From assembly GCF_003814555.1 (NCBI RefSeq), contig NZ_RKQN01000006.1, forward strand, positions 1 through 64,000: a DNA stretch of 64,000 nt. Direction: 5' to 3'. The stretch's first letter is position 1; each line of letters starts with the position of its first letter. Origin of the DNA: Vulcaniibacterium tengchongense (GTDB lineage: Bacteria; Pseudomonadota; Gammaproteobacteria; Xanthomonadales; Xanthomonadaceae). The position numbers and the translations under genes were made by a program. The notes beneath the pieces are model-generated. The model saw only the letters and a list, made by a program, of their open reading frames with translations, ran no database searches and was not told where the DNA came from. Shown in pieces: positions 38,184 through 48,654 of the stretch.

Positions 38184-39913
38184 TCCTCCGTGCCGCCGTT
38201 GCGGCGACGCTCGTACTCGATGCGGAACTTCTCGCGCAGCAGCCCGCCGGGATCGTCCGGCACGCGCCGCAGCCAAGCTTCGTTGGCGAGGCGGCGCTCG
38301 CGCTGCCCGGGCGTCTCCGCCTCCGCCGGCTCGCGCGCGCCGTCGCGCGGCGCGCCTCGCCCGGCCCGCTGCAGCGCGCGCTGCATGCGTTCGCGCTGGG
38401 CGGCGTCGGCCGCGGCCTGGCGCCGTGCGTCGGCCGGCCGCGGCGCGGGCGCTTTCCCCGGCGCCGCGCCTGGTTCGGCGCGGTCCGCGGGGGAGCGCTG
38501 CGCCTGGCGCTGCGACGGCCGGTCCTGCGCGGCTTGCGGCTGCGGCGCGCCGGCCGACGCGCCATCGCCCCCGCCCTGCGACCCAGGGCGCTGCGAGTCG
38601 TCGGCGCCGCGCGGCGGCGGGCGCGGCTTCATCGCCGCCTCGACCGCGCGCTTGTTGGCGAGCGCGTCGGCCATGCGCGGCGCGCGCTTCAGCGCTTCGT
38701 CGTAGGCGGCGAGGGCCTGCGGGTAGCGCCCGGCCTTGGCCAGGGCGTTGCCGCGGTTGTAGTGCGCGTCGGCGGTGCCGACGCCCGCGTACAGCGCCGC
38801 CGCGCGCGCGTAGTCGCCGCGCCGGTAGGCCTGCGCGGCCTCGGCCATGCGCGCATGCGCGGCCTGGTCCGGCCGGCGCCACAGCTCGACGGCCCGGGCC
38901 GGCTGCCACGGCAGCCACAGGCACAGCAGCAGCGCCGCCACGGCGCCGCCGCGACGGAACGCGAACAGCGCGAGCAGCAGCAGCGGCGGCAGCAACCAGT
39001 AGCCTTCGTCCCGCCAGCTTCGGCCACCGCGCTCGCCGCCCGGCATCGCTTCGCCGGCGCCGGGCGTCAGCACGCCGAGCGCGCGCAGGTCGCCGTCGCC
39101 GTCGTCGCCGGCGATCGCGGCGTAGCGGCCGCCGCCGGCCGCGGCGAGCGCGCGCAGCGAGGCCGCGTCCAATCGAGTCCGCGCCAGCGTGCCGTCGCCG
39201 CGCCGGTAGGCCGCGCCCTCGGCGCGGCCCAGGCCGAGCGCGAAGACGCGATAGCCGGCGCGCGCCGCCGACGCCGCCGCCCCGCGCGCGGCCGCATCGG
39301 CGTGGTCGGTGAGCAACAGGATCGCGCCGCGCTCGAACCCGGCCTGGCGCAGCAGCCGCCGCGCCTGCGCGATCGCGCGGTCCGCGCGCTGGCCGTCCAC
39401 CGGCATCACCTCGGGCGCGAGCGCGTCCAGGAACAGGGCGACGTTGCCGGCATCGTCGGTGAGCGGCGCGACGGTGAAGGCGTCGCCGGCGTAGGCGACC
39501 AGGCCCACCTGGCCGGCGGCGCGCGCGCGCAGCAGCGCGGCGATCTTGGCGCGCGCCTGCGCCAGCCGCGACGGCGGCAGGTCGGCGGCGTTGCTCGCGC
39601 TGGACAGATCGAGCGCGACCACCAGCGGCGTGCCGCCCTGCCACAGCGGCTGCGTGTCCTGGCGCCAGCTCGGCCCGGCCAGCGCCAGCACCGCGAGCAC
39701 CCAAGCGAAGGCCGCCAGCGCGCCGGCCGCACGCGCGCGCCGGTCGCCGCCGCGTTCGAGCAGATGCGGCAGCAGATGCGGATCGACCACCCGCTGCCAG
39801 ACCCCGCCGCTGCGGCGCCGCGCGCGCCAGGCCCAGGCCAACGGCGCCAAGGCCAGCAGCGCCCACAGCCAATGCGGGCGCAGGAAATGCAGCGGTCCGA
39901 GCTCGGGCATCAT
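38180..39913 (-). CDS. batB: BatB-BatC fusion: von Willebrand A domain plus TPR protein
   Basis: A 577-residue protein. N-terminal spans flank a von Willebrand A domain (residues about 95-290). Its metal site reads DLSSAS, with Ala106 where the third residue of DxSxS should be; the later Thr (PLTDD) and Asp (LLTDHAD) are kept. After two more spans comes a TPR-type region (AEAAQAYRRGDYARAAALYA, AHYNRGNALAKAGRYPQAL). Then follows a long Gln/Ala/Pro-rich, arginine-rich tail ending REKFRIEYERRRNGG. In Bacteroides the two parts are separate genes, batB and batC. ATGA overlaps join it to batA and batD. Confidence 0.88.
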   Translation of the reverse strand: MMPELGPLHFLRPHWLWALLALAPLAWAWRARRRSGGVWQRVVDPHLLPHLLERGGDRRARAAGALAAFAWVLAVLALAGPSWRQDTQPLWQGGTPLVVALDLSSASNAADLPPSRLAQARAKIAALLRARAAGQVGLVAYAGDAFTVAPLTDDAGNVALFLDALAPEVMPVDGQRADRAIAQARRLLRQAGFERGAILLLTDHADAAARGAAASAARAGYRVFALGLGRAEGAAYRRGDGTLARTRLDAASLRALAAAGGGRYAAIAGDDGDGDLRALGVLTPGAGEAMPGGERGGRSWRDEGYWLLPPLLLLALFAFRRGGAVAALLLCLWLPWQPARAVELWRRPDQAAHARMAEAAQAYRRGDYARAAALYAGVGTADAHYNRGNALAKAGRYPQALAAYDEALKRAPRMADALANKRAVEAAMKPRPPPRGADDSQRPGSQGGGDGASAGAPQPQAAQDRPSQRQAQRSPADRAEPGAAPGKAPAPRPADARRQAAADAAQRERMQRALQRAGRGAPRDGAREPAEAETPGQRERRLANEAWLRRVPDDPGGLLREKFRIEYERRRNGGTEE

Positions 39914-40929
39914 GCGCGCCTCCGCCGCGGCCACAGCAGCGCGAGCGCCGCGCAGGCGAGCGCCCCCGCGAGCGGCCAGGCGTAGCGCTCGACCCGGGGG
40001 CGCACCGCCTGGCCCGCGCGCGCGACCGGCTCGATCCGGTCGATCTCGGCGTAGATGCCCGCCAGTTGCGCGGTGTCGCGGGCGCGGAAGAAGCGCCCGC
40101 CGGTGGCGCGCGCCACCGCCTGCAACGCCGCCTCGTCGATCTCGTCGCCGGCGCCGGGCAGCGGCACGCGCAGGCCGAACAGCGACAGCGAGCCTTCGCC
40201 GCCGAAGGCCACGGTGTGGATGCGCACGCCGTCGGCGCGGGCCAGTTCGGCGGCCTTGAGCGGCTCGAGCAGGCCCGCGGTGTTGACGCCGTCGGTCAGC
40301 AGCACCAGCACGCGCTGCTCCGCCGGCTGCCGGCGCAGGCGCTTGACCGCGAGCGCGATCGCATCGCCGATCGCGGTCTCCTGCCCGGCCAGGCCGATCA
40401 CGCTGTCGTCCAGTTGCTGGCGCACCGAGGCCAGATCGTGGGTCAGCGGCGTCAGCGCGTAGGCGCGGCGGCCGAACACGATCAGGCCGACGCGATCGCC
40501 CCGGCGCCGGTCGAGGAAGTCCGCCAGCACCGCCTTGGCCGCGGTCAGCCGGTCGACGGCCTGGCCGCCGAGCTCCATGTCGGGCTCGCGCATGCTGCCG
40601 GACAGGTCCAGCGCCAGCATCAGGTCGCGCCCGGCGTGCGGCGGCCGCACCGCCTCGCCCAGTTGCTGCGGCCGCGCCGCCGCCACGCACAGCAGCAGCC
40701 AGGCGAGCCACAGCCAAGGGCTGACGCCGCCGCCGGCACCGCGATGGCCGCCGCCGCGCGCCAGCGCCGCCAGCGTTTCCCCGTACGGCACGCGCAACGC
40801 CGCGCCGCCCGCGCGCGCCGGCGGCGCCAGGCGCCGCACCAGCCCAGGCAGCGGCAGCGCCAGCAGCCACCAGGGCCAGGCGAAGCTCTCGCGCAGCCAC
40901 GTCCACGGCGCCAGCAGCAACTCGCTCAT
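39910..40929 (-). CDS. batA: BatA-type von Willebrand factor A protein
   Basis: A 339-residue membrane protein with an N-terminal span pair, a von Willebrand A domain and a C-terminal anchor (YAWPLAGALACAALALLWP). The metal-ion site DLSGSM (Asp108, Ser110, Ser112) is complete, followed by PLTHDL and LLTDGVNT. It likely binds a partner in the periplasm through its metal site. The neighbouring MoxR ATPase may remodel it. It overlaps the DUF4381 and batB/C genes by ATGA. Confidence 0.92.
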   Translation of the reverse strand: MSELLLAPWTWLRESFAWPWWLLALPLPGLVRRLAPPARAGGAALRVPYGETLAALARGGGHRGAGGGVSPWLWLAWLLLCVAAARPQQLGEAVRPPHAGRDLMLALDLSGSMREPDMELGGQAVDRLTAAKAVLADFLDRRRGDRVGLIVFGRRAYALTPLTHDLASVRQQLDDSVIGLAGQETAIGDAIALAVKRLRRQPAEQRVLVLLTDGVNTAGLLEPLKAAELARADGVRIHTVAFGGEGSLSLFGLRVPLPGAGDEIDEAALQAVARATGGRFFRARDTAQLAGIYAEIDRIEPVARAGQAVRPRVERYAWPLAGALACAALALLWPRRRRA

Positions 40930-41402
40930 GCCGCGTCCATCCACTGCAGGAAGCGCACCCGCGCCAGCGCGCGCAGCGCCGCGACCGCGCGCGGATCGAC
41001 GTCGCGCCGGTAGGCGCCGTCGAGCAGCAGTCGGCCGGGGCCGTCGCGGAACGCGCTCGACGGCGCCCGCCGAGCGCGGCGGCCGGGCGGCGACGCGTCG
41101 AGGAACGCGAGCCATTCTTCGCCTTGCAGGCGGTCGGCGCGCGGGTCGCGCCGGCGTGCGGCGCGGCGCAACAGTTCCGAGATCGCCGCGACCTGCGCCG
41201 GCGGCGAACCGGCCTCGGCCAGGGCGCGGTCGAACCAGGCCGCGAGCGCGCGCCGGCGTGCGCGCCGCCGCCATCCGCGCCAGGCGCCCCAGGCCGCCAG
41301 CGCCAGCACCAGCGCCGCCAGCAGCCACCAGCCCGGCGCCGGCGGCCACCACGGCGGCGGCGGCGGCTGGTGGATGTCGCGCAGGACCAGGGCGGCGCCC
41401 AT
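40926..41402 (-). CDS. DUF4381 membrane protein
   Basis: A 158-residue protein with one span after a Pro/Trp-rich start (IHQPPPPPWWPPAPGWWLL) and a helical, arginine-rich cytosolic domain ending RALARVRFLQWMDAA. This matches DUF4381, which is regularly found between DUF58 and BatA genes in moxR operons. Function is unknown beyond its presumed part in the same complex. The ATG at 41402 abuts the DUF58 stop (TGATG), and its own stop overlaps batA (ATGA). Confidence 0.88.
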   Translation of the reverse strand: MGAALVLRDIHQPPPPPWWPPAPGWWLLAALVLALAAWGAWRGWRRRARRRALAAWFDRALAEAGSPPAQVAAISELLRRAARRRDPRADRLQGEEWLAFLDASPPGRRARRAPSSAFRDGPGRLLLDGAYRRDVDPRAVAALRALARVRFLQWMDAA

Positions 41403-42325
41403 CACACCACCAGCGGCCGGGAGCGGCCGAGCAACGGCAGCCAGGATTCGCTGGCCGCGTCGGTGGACAACGCCTGGACTCGTACGCCGCGCGCGGGCAG
41501 GCCCGCCAGGGCCCGCTCGACCGGGGCGGCGAAGCGCTGGCGCCAGCGCTGGCGCACCGCCGCCGCACCGAGGTCCAGTTCCACCCGCGCCGCGCCGCTG
41601 CGGAACGGCAGCAGCGCCTGCGGCGGGGCGGTCTCGAGCGGGTCGGTCAGCAGCAGCACGATCACTTCGTGGTGCTGCGCCAGCATCGGCCAGCGCCGTT
41701 CCGGCAGCGCGGCGACGCTGTGCGGATCGGCCAGCACGACCAGGCGCGAGCCGGGCCGCAGCAGGCGCGCCGCATGGTCGAGCGCGACGCCGAGCCCGGC
41801 GTCGTCCTGCGGCGGCTGCGCGTACCACCGGGCCAACGCATCGAGCACGCGCAGCGCGCCGCGCGGGCCGGCGGCGGGCGTGACCGGCGCCTCGCTCGTG
41901 CTGCCGCGCAGCGCGGCGACGCGGTCGCCGTCGCGCACCGCCGCCCAGGCCGCGATCGCGCCGGCGCGCGCCGCCTGCACCGACTTGAACCGCACGCGCG
42001 TGCCGAAGTACAGCGCGGCGGCGGTGTCGGCGACGACCAGGCTGAGCCGCTCGCGTTCGGCCTGGTACAGCTTGGTGTGGGCGCGGCCGGTGCGCGCGGT
42101 CAGGCGCCAGTCGATGTGGCGCGCGTCGTCGCCGGCCACGTATTCGCGCGACTCGGCGTATTCCATGCCGCGCCCGCGCAGCGGCGACAGCGCCGGGCCG
42201 CTGGCGCCGTAGCGGCCGCGCGGCGCGGCGCGCCGTCCGGCGACCGCACCGCGCAACGCGACCAGCTCCGCCAGCGTGGGGCGGACGCCATCACCCGGGA
42301 TGTCGCTACGCCGCGATTCGGTCAT
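41402..42325 (-). CDS. DUF58 domain protein
   Basis: A 307-residue cytosolic protein with the DUF58 core GRGMEYAESREYVAGDDARH then IDWRLTARTGRAHTKLYQAE, and a degenerate von Willebrand-like fold in the C-terminal half (SRLVVLADPHSVAAL). DUF58 proteins accompany MoxR ATPases and Bat proteins and are thought to be adaptors or substrates of the chaperone. It is 171 bases after moxR, the only real gap in this operon, and is followed by a one-base overlap with the DUF4381 gene. Confidence 0.92.
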   Translation of the reverse strand: MTESRRSDIPGDGVRPTLAELVALRGAVAGRRAAPRGRYGASGPALSPLRGRGMEYAESREYVAGDDARHIDWRLTARTGRAHTKLYQAERERLSLVVADTAAALYFGTRVRFKSVQAARAGAIAAWAAVRDGDRVAALRGSTSEAPVTPAAGPRGALRVLDALARWYAQPPQDDAGLGVALDHAARLLRPGSRLVVLADPHSVAALPERRWPMLAQHHEVIVLLLTDPLETAPPQALLPFRSGAARVELDLGAAAVRQRWRQRFAAPVERALAGLPARGVRVQALSTDAASESWLPLLGRSRPLVV

Positions 42326-42496
42326 CGCCCGTCCTCTTCGCCATGTGATTCGCGCGGATGAACACGGACGGCGCAATCCGATGCGTGCCGCCGCCGAAGG
42401 CGGCCGCCGCGCAGACCGCCGCCGGTCATCCGCGGCAGGGGGGTTGCGTCCGCGCCCATCCGCGCAAAACCCCTGGCCAGAAAGCCCCCAGGCACG

Positions 42497-43489
42497 TCAC
42501 GGCAGCGGCACGCGCTGCAGCAGTTCCGCGACCAGGCGCTCGCCGTCCCAGCCCTCGGCGGTGGCTTCGTAGCTGGGCAGGATGCGATGGCGCAGCACGT
42601 CCGGCGCCACCGCGCGCACGTCGTCGGGGGTGACGAAATCGCGGCCGCCCAGCCAGGCGCGCGCGCGCGCGCAGCGCTCCAGCGCGATCGAGCCGCGCGG
42701 GCTGGCGCCCCAGGCAATGCGCCGGGCCAGGGCGGCGTCGTAGCGCGCCGGCTCGCGCGAGGCCAGCACCAGTTCGATCAGGTAGCGCTCCACGGCCGGC
42801 GCCAGGTGCAGGTCCAGCACCGCGGCGCGCGCCGCGAACACGTCCGCCTGCGGCATCCGCACCGGCGGCGCGGCGGGCGCGTGCAGCGAGGCGCGCGCGC
42901 GTTCGCGCGCCAGGCGCAGGATCTCGGCCTCGGCCGCGGCCTGCGGGTAACCGATGCGCACGTGCATCAGGAACCGGTCGAGCTGCGCTTCCGGCAACGG
43001 GAAGGTGCCTTCCTGCTCGATCGGGTTCTGCGTCGCCATCACCAGGAACAGCGGCGGCAGCGCGTAGGTCGCGCGCCCGACCGTGACCTGGCGCTCGCCC
43101 ATCGCCTCCAGCAGCGCCGACTGCACCTTGGCCGGGGCGCGGTTGATCTCGTCGGCAAGCAGGATCGGGTGGAAGACCGGCCCCGGCTGGAACTCGAAGC
43201 GGCCCTCCTGCGGCCGCCACACCTCGGTGCCGGTGAGGTCGGCCGGCAGCAGGTCCGGGGTGAACTGGACGCGGGCGAAGTCGGCCTCCAGCCGCGCCGC
43301 CAGCGCGCGCACCGCGCTGGTCTTGGCCAGCCCCGGGGCCCCCTCCACCAGCAGATGGCCGTCGGCGAGCAGCGCGATCAGCAGCCGCTCGATCAGCGCG
43401 CCCTGGCCGACGATCTCGGCGGCCAGCGCGTCGCGCAGGGCGCGAAAGGCGTCGTGCAGGCGGGGCAGATCGTCGCTGCGGCTGTCCAT
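42497..43489 (-). CDS. moxR: MoxR-family AAA+ ATPase
   Basis: A 330-residue AAA+ ATPase. Walker A is GAPGLAKTS (residues 50-58) and Walker B LLADEINRAPAKVQSALLEA. Sensor 1 is MATQNPIEQEGTFPLPEAQLDRF, broken here as MATQNPIEQ and LPEAQLDRF, and the C-terminal lid contains RIAWGASPRGS. MoxR proteins act as chaperones that activate or mature partner proteins, commonly those with von Willebrand A domains such as the BatA and BatB encoded downstream. It is the first gene of the operon. Confidence 0.95.
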   Translation of the reverse strand: MDSRSDDLPRLHDAFRALRDALAAEIVGQGALIERLLIALLADGHLLVEGAPGLAKTSAVRALAARLEADFARVQFTPDLLPADLTGTEVWRPQEGRFEFQPGPVFHPILLADEINRAPAKVQSALLEAMGERQVTVGRATYALPPLFLVMATQNPIEQEGTFPLPEAQLDRFLMHVRIGYPQAAAEAEILRLARERARASLHAPAAPPVRMPQADVFAARAAVLDLHLAPAVERYLIELVLASREPARYDAALARRIAWGASPRGSIALERCARARAWLGGRDFVTPDDVRAVAPDVLRHRILPSYEATAEGWDGERLVAELLQRVPLP

Positions 43490-43597
43490 CGGGGTCCCGG
43501 GCAGGAATGAGAAAAAGCGGACGCCAGTTTGACCGATGCGGACGGCGGCGGTTCAGTCGGCTGCGGCCTCGTTCATGCCGCAGCCGGCCGGAAACGC

Positions 43598-43623
43598 GGA
43601 GAGGGCCCGAACGGGCCCTCTCC
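43598..43623 (-). terminator. Hairpin terminator of the pil operon
   Basis: GGAGAGGGCCC and GGGCCCTCTCC form a perfect 11-bp stem with a 4-base loop, 20 bases beyond the pilQ stop on the minus strand. It separates the pil operon from moxR. Confidence 0.75.
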
Positions 43624-43642
43624 GGAAGAAGCGCAAGGCGGT

Positions 43643-45574
43643 TCAGCCGCGCTGCGCGACCCGCATCACCTTCGGCGTGACCATGATCAGCAGCTCGGCC
43701 TTGTCCTTGTTCCGGCCCTTCTTCTTGAACAGGTTGCCGAGGAACGGGATGTCGCCGAGGAACGGCACCTTGGAGATGTCGTTGCGGTCGCGGAACTCGT
43801 AGACGCCGCCGACCACGACGGTCTGCCCGTCCTCGACCAGCACCGCGGTATTGACCTCGCGCTTGGCGATGGTCGGCACCTGGCCGATCGAGGTGTCGAG
43901 ATAGCCCTCGACCTCGTCCTTCTTCACGTTCATGTTGAGGAACACGCGGCCGTCGTAGGTGATGGTCGGGGTGACCTTCAGCTCCAGCAGCACGTCCTTG
44001 AACTGCACGTTCGGAATCGGAATGGTGGTGCTGCCCTGGGTCGGCGAGATGGTCACGTAGCCGACCTCCTGGCCCTGGCGGATCACCGCCTCGCGCTGGT
44101 TGCTGGTGACCACGCGCGGGTTGGAGATCACTTCGCCGCGGCCTTCCTGCTGCATCGCCGACAGCTCGATATCGAGCGCGTAACCGGCGTTGAGGATCTG
44201 CAAGGCCAGAGAGCCCGCCGGGTTCTGCACCGCCAGATTGCTCATCGCGCCCTTGCTCAGCTCGAAGGTCGGACTGCCGGAATTGACCGCTTCGACGAAA
44301 GAGCCCCGCGTCTCGTCGTTGTTCTCGATCGTGTCGTTGAAGAAATACTTGCCGTCCTTGTGGCCGGCGATGCCGAAGCGGGCGCCCAGCTCGCGCGCGA
44401 ACGACTCGGTGGCGATCACCACCCGCGCCTCGATCAACACCTGATCCACGGGCTTGTCGATCACCCGGATCAGCTCCTTCATCTGCGCGACCTTCTTGGG
44501 AATGTCGCTGATCATCAGGGTGTTGGTGCGCTCGTCCGCGACCAGCCGGCCGCGCGGCGACAGGAACCCGCCGTCGTTGTTCGACGTGCCCTGCCCGCCC
44601 TGGTTGCCGCCCCCGCCGATGCCCTTGGCCTCGGTCAGCGCCTTGTAGATCTGCGCGGCGTTGTGGTAGTTGATCTGCACGTACTCGGTGACGGTGTCGA
44701 CGCGGTTGTCCAGGGCGATGCGCGCGTCCTCCTTGTCCTGCTCGTACTTGGCGATCTCGGCCTGCGGCGCCACCCAGATCACGTTGCCGCTGCGGCGCTT
44801 GTCCAGGCCCTTGGCCTGCAGCACCAGGTCCAGCGCCTGGTCCCAGGGCACGTTGATCAGACGCAGGGTGACGTTGCCCTGCACCGTGTCCGCGGCGACC
44901 ACGTTGAGGCCGGACTCCTCGGCGATCAGCTGCAGCACCGTGCGCACCGGCACGTCCTGGAAGTTGAAGGTCACCGGGCGGCCGCTGTAGCGGACGCCGG
45001 CCGCCGCCGTCGCGCCCTTGGCGCCGCCCTGCGGCGCGCCGACCGCCCGGCCGCTCGGCGCGCCGGTGCGCGGCACGATCTCGACGATGTACTCGCGGCC
45101 GGTCTGGTAGGCCAGCGACTCGAACTCGCCGCGGGTATCGAGCACCAGCTGGGTGCCGGCGCCGCTGGCGCGGGCGTCGATGCGCTGCACCGGCGTGGCG
45201 AAGTCGACCACGTCCAACGGCCGGCGCAGCGCCTCGGGCAGGCGCGCGTTGCCCACGTCGACGATCACGCTGGAGCCCTGGTTGCGCAGGTCCGGCGCGG
45301 CGCCGTCGCCGCTGAACTTGACGATCAGCCGGCCGGAGCCGTCGCTGCCGCGCTTGAAGTCGATGTTGTCGACCGAGACCGCGCCCGGCAGCTGCTTGGC
45401 CGGGTCCTGGCCGGGCGCGGCGGCGACCGCGCTCGGCGCGGCGGCGGGAGCGCTCGGCGCGGCGGCGTGCACGGCGCCGAACGCCGCGATCGCGCCGACC
45501 ACCAGGCCCACCGACCCGCTGCGCAACAGGGGGCGCCGGGCGGGCCGCTTGGGTGTAGCAGTGAATACGGTCAT
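43643..45574 (-). CDS. pilQ: Type IV pilus secretin PilQ
   Basis: A 643-residue outer-membrane secretin through which the pilus passes. It has a signal peptide, one N-terminal AMIN-like domain (VDNIDFKRGSDGSGRLIVKF), an STN-type domain (VTFNFQDVPVRTVLQLIAEE), an N1 domain (YVQINYHNAAQIYKALTEA) and the secretin barrel (EVISNPRVVTSNQREAVIRQ, VPFLGDIPFLGNLFKKK). I chose the ATG at 45574 because GGGGGATAG lies well placed before it. An ATG at 45595, which overlaps the pilP stop as ATGA, is in frame and would add seven residues. It is the last gene of pilMNOPQ. Confidence 0.94.
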   Translation of the reverse strand: MTVFTATPKRPARRPLLRSGSVGLVVGAIAAFGAVHAAAPSAPAAAPSAVAAAPGQDPAKQLPGAVSVDNIDFKRGSDGSGRLIVKFSGDGAAPDLRNQGSSVIVDVGNARLPEALRRPLDVVDFATPVQRIDARASGAGTQLVLDTRGEFESLAYQTGREYIVEIVPRTGAPSGRAVGAPQGGAKGATAAAGVRYSGRPVTFNFQDVPVRTVLQLIAEESGLNVVAADTVQGNVTLRLINVPWDQALDLVLQAKGLDKRRSGNVIWVAPQAEIAKYEQDKEDARIALDNRVDTVTEYVQINYHNAAQIYKALTEAKGIGGGGNQGGQGTSNNDGGFLSPRGRLVADERTNTLMISDIPKKVAQMKELIRVIDKPVDQVLIEARVVIATESFARELGARFGIAGHKDGKYFFNDTIENNDETRGSFVEAVNSGSPTFELSKGAMSNLAVQNPAGSLALQILNAGYALDIELSAMQQEGRGEVISNPRVVTSNQREAVIRQGQEVGYVTISPTQGSTTIPIPNVQFKDVLLELKVTPTITYDGRVFLNMNVKKDEVEGYLDTSIGQVPTIAKREVNTAVLVEDGQTVVVGGVYEFRDRNDISKVPFLGDIPFLGNLFKKKGRNKDKAELLIMVTPKVMRVAQRG

Positions 45575-45591
45575 CGTCCTATCCCCCAGAA

Positions 45592-46128
45592 TCATTGATC
45601 TTCAAGCGCAACCGTGGCCGGACGCTCCAGCCAGCCGCCGGCGCCGTCGGGCACCAGTTCGACCAGCTCGATCCGGTCCTCGTACACGGCCGTGACCCGG
45701 CCGTCGCTCTGCCCCATGTACGTCCCCGGCCGGACCCGGTGCGTGACCTTGTCCGGCGCCATCACCAACGCGACCATGCCGCTGCCGCGGCCGAGCGTGC
45801 CGACCATGTCCAGGCTGTCGAGCGGGAACTGCTCGAGCGGCTGCTTGCGCCGGGTCGCGTCCGGGCGCGGGCCGCCGCCGCTGCCGTCGTCGGTGAACGC
45901 GTTGCTGAACGGATCGCGCAAGGCGTAGGCGTTGTATTCGAAGGTCTCGAACTGCTGCATCACCGGCAGCGGCGGGAGCGGCGGCGCCGGACGCGCCTTG
46001 ACCTCCGCGACCCACTTCTCCAGGTTCGGCGTGTCGCCCGGCGTGCTGGTCACGCCGCGGCCGCAGCCGGCCAGCAGCAGCGCCAGCGCCAACGCCGCCG
46101 GCGCGCGGCTCCCACGGTATGCGCGCAT
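45592..46128 (-). CDS. pilP: Type IV pilus lipoprotein PilP
   Basis: A 178-residue inner-membrane lipoprotein with lipobox LAGC (Cys22) and a flexible Pro-rich linker (RPAPPLPPLPVMQQFETFEY). A compact beta domain follows (LDSLDMVGTLGRGSGMVALV, VRPGTYMGQSDGRVTAVYED). It links the PilNO complex to the N-terminal domains of PilQ across the periplasm. It starts one base after the pilO stop. Confidence 0.93.
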   Translation of the reverse strand: MRAYRGSRAPAALALALLLAGCGRGVTSTPGDTPNLEKWVAEVKARPAPPLPPLPVMQQFETFEYNAYALRDPFSNAFTDDGSGGGPRPDATRRKQPLEQFPLDSLDMVGTLGRGSGMVALVMAPDKVTHRVRPGTYMGQSDGRVTAVYEDRIELVELVPDGAGGWLERPATVALEDQ

Positions 46129-46129
46129 C

Positions 46130-46801
46130 TCAGCCTCCCCCCTGCTTGGCGGCTTCGGCCTGCTGCTTTTCCTGCTCGGCCACTTCTTCTTCGTCGAGAT
46201 AGCGGTAGGTCTTGACCGTGCCGGCCAGCTCCAGCGGGCTGCCCGGCGCGATGGTCGCGTCCTTGTTGCCCGAGCGCGGCTTCAGCGAGATGTCGTGCAT
46301 GGTCATGATCACCACGCGCGGCAGCGAGGCCACGCCGCTGACGAAGCCGCCGAACTGGTGGTAGGTGCCCACCATGCGCAACGCGATCGGCTTCTCCGCG
46401 TAGAACTCCTTGGGCTGCTCGGGGCCGGGCTGGAACAGCTCGTTGGTGATGCCGGTGGCGAGCGCGGTCTGCGAGATGTCGACGATCAGGTCCGGCATCT
46501 CGGTCTTGCTCGGCAGCTGCCGCAGCATCTGCTGCAGTTGCTGTTCCATCTGCGCCAGCTGCTGCTTGAGCGGCTCGAGGTTCGCGGCCTTGCCCTGCTC
46601 GTCCTCGAACTCCTTGCGCAGCTCCGCCTCGCGGCGCTCCAGTCCCTCCAGCTCGTCCTGCTTGTCGCTGACGAACAGGTACCAGCCGAGGAACACGATG
46701 ATCAGGCCGACGATCACGCACAGGCCGATCTTGGCCTGCTGCGGCCAGGCGCCGATATTGTTGAAATCCAGCTCGTTGAGCTTGACCTTCTTCTTGCTCA
46801 T
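46130..46801 (-). CDS. pilO: Type IV pilus alignment protein PilO
   Basis: A 223-residue bitopic inner-membrane protein with one span near residues 25-45 (IGLCVIVGLIIVFLGWYLFV). A periplasmic coiled coil (LEGLERREAELRKEFEDEQG) and a ferredoxin-like domain with TYHQFGGFVSGVASLPRVV follow. It pairs with PilN and links PilM in the cytoplasm to PilP and PilQ. Its start overlaps the pilN stop by ATGA. Confidence 0.94.
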   Translation of the reverse strand: MSKKKVKLNELDFNNIGAWPQQAKIGLCVIVGLIIVFLGWYLFVSDKQDELEGLERREAELRKEFEDEQGKAANLEPLKQQLAQMEQQLQQMLRQLPSKTEMPDLIVDISQTALATGITNELFQPGPEQPKEFYAEKPIALRMVGTYHQFGGFVSGVASLPRVVIMTMHDISLKPRSGNKDATIAPGSPLELAGTVKTYRYLDEEEVAEQEKQQAEAAKQGGG

Positions 46802-47543
46802 GACGCCGCTCCGGTGGCGGGTTCAGCGGACGGCGCGGCGGGCGCCTGGGCGGGACCGGGAGCCGGCGCAGCCGGCGACTGCGACGCCGGGGGGGTGGAA
46901 GGCGCGGCACCCGGGGCCGGGGCGGCGGCATCGCCCGACGCAGCGGCGTCGGCGGGCGGCGGCGCATCGGCGATGCCGTCGCCGTCCTCGTCCTTGGGCG
47001 CGTTCGGGTTGGCCAGCTTGACCTGCAGCTTGAACTCGTACGGCAGGCCCTTGTCGTTGCCCTTGGCCTCGATGATCGACAGGTCCGGGTTGGTCATCCA
47101 GCCCGAGCTTTCCAGGTTGCGCAGGTAGGTGCTGACCCGCGCGTTGGACTGGGCGCGGCCCTCCAGGGTCAGGGTCTCGCTGTCCTGCTTGATCGAGGTC
47201 AGCACCGCGCCGTCGGGGATGGTGCGCACCAGCGAATCGAACAGGTGCACCATCTGCGAGCGGTTCGCCTGCAGCTTCTCGATCACTTCCTTGCGCGCCA
47301 GCAGCTTGGCCTTCTTCTCCTCCAGCTGCTTGATCTCCTCGTTCTTCTTCTTGACCTCGTCGATCTCGCGCTGCAGGAACGCGTTGCGCTCGTTCTGGCC
47401 GTCGATCTGGGCGTTGTAGTAGCTGACGATCAGGAACGACACCAGCACCGCGGCCAGCGCGGACAGGGCGAACATGACCGCGAATTCCTTCTGGCGCTGC
47501 TTGCGGCGTTCGGCGCGCCAGGGGAGCAGGTTGATGCGGGCCA

Positions 47544-47544
<1 letters not shown>
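46798..47544 (-). CDS. pilN: Type IV pilus alignment protein PilN with extended acidic/Pro-Ala tail
   Basis: A 248-residue bitopic protein. The N-terminal INLLPWRAERR is the conserved PilM-binding motif. One membrane span, a coiled coil (EIDEVKKKNEEIKQLEEKKA) and a periplasmic alpha/beta domain follow. The last 70 or so residues are unusual for PilN: a DEDGDGIAD segment, which fits an EF-hand or thrombospondin-3-like calcium loop (DxDxDGxxD), then an Ala/Pro-rich low-complexity tail. PilN bridges PilM and PilO. It has a one-base overlap with pilM and an ATGA overlap with pilO. Confidence 0.93.
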
Positions 47545-48653
<1,109 letters not shown>

Positions 48654-48654
48654 T

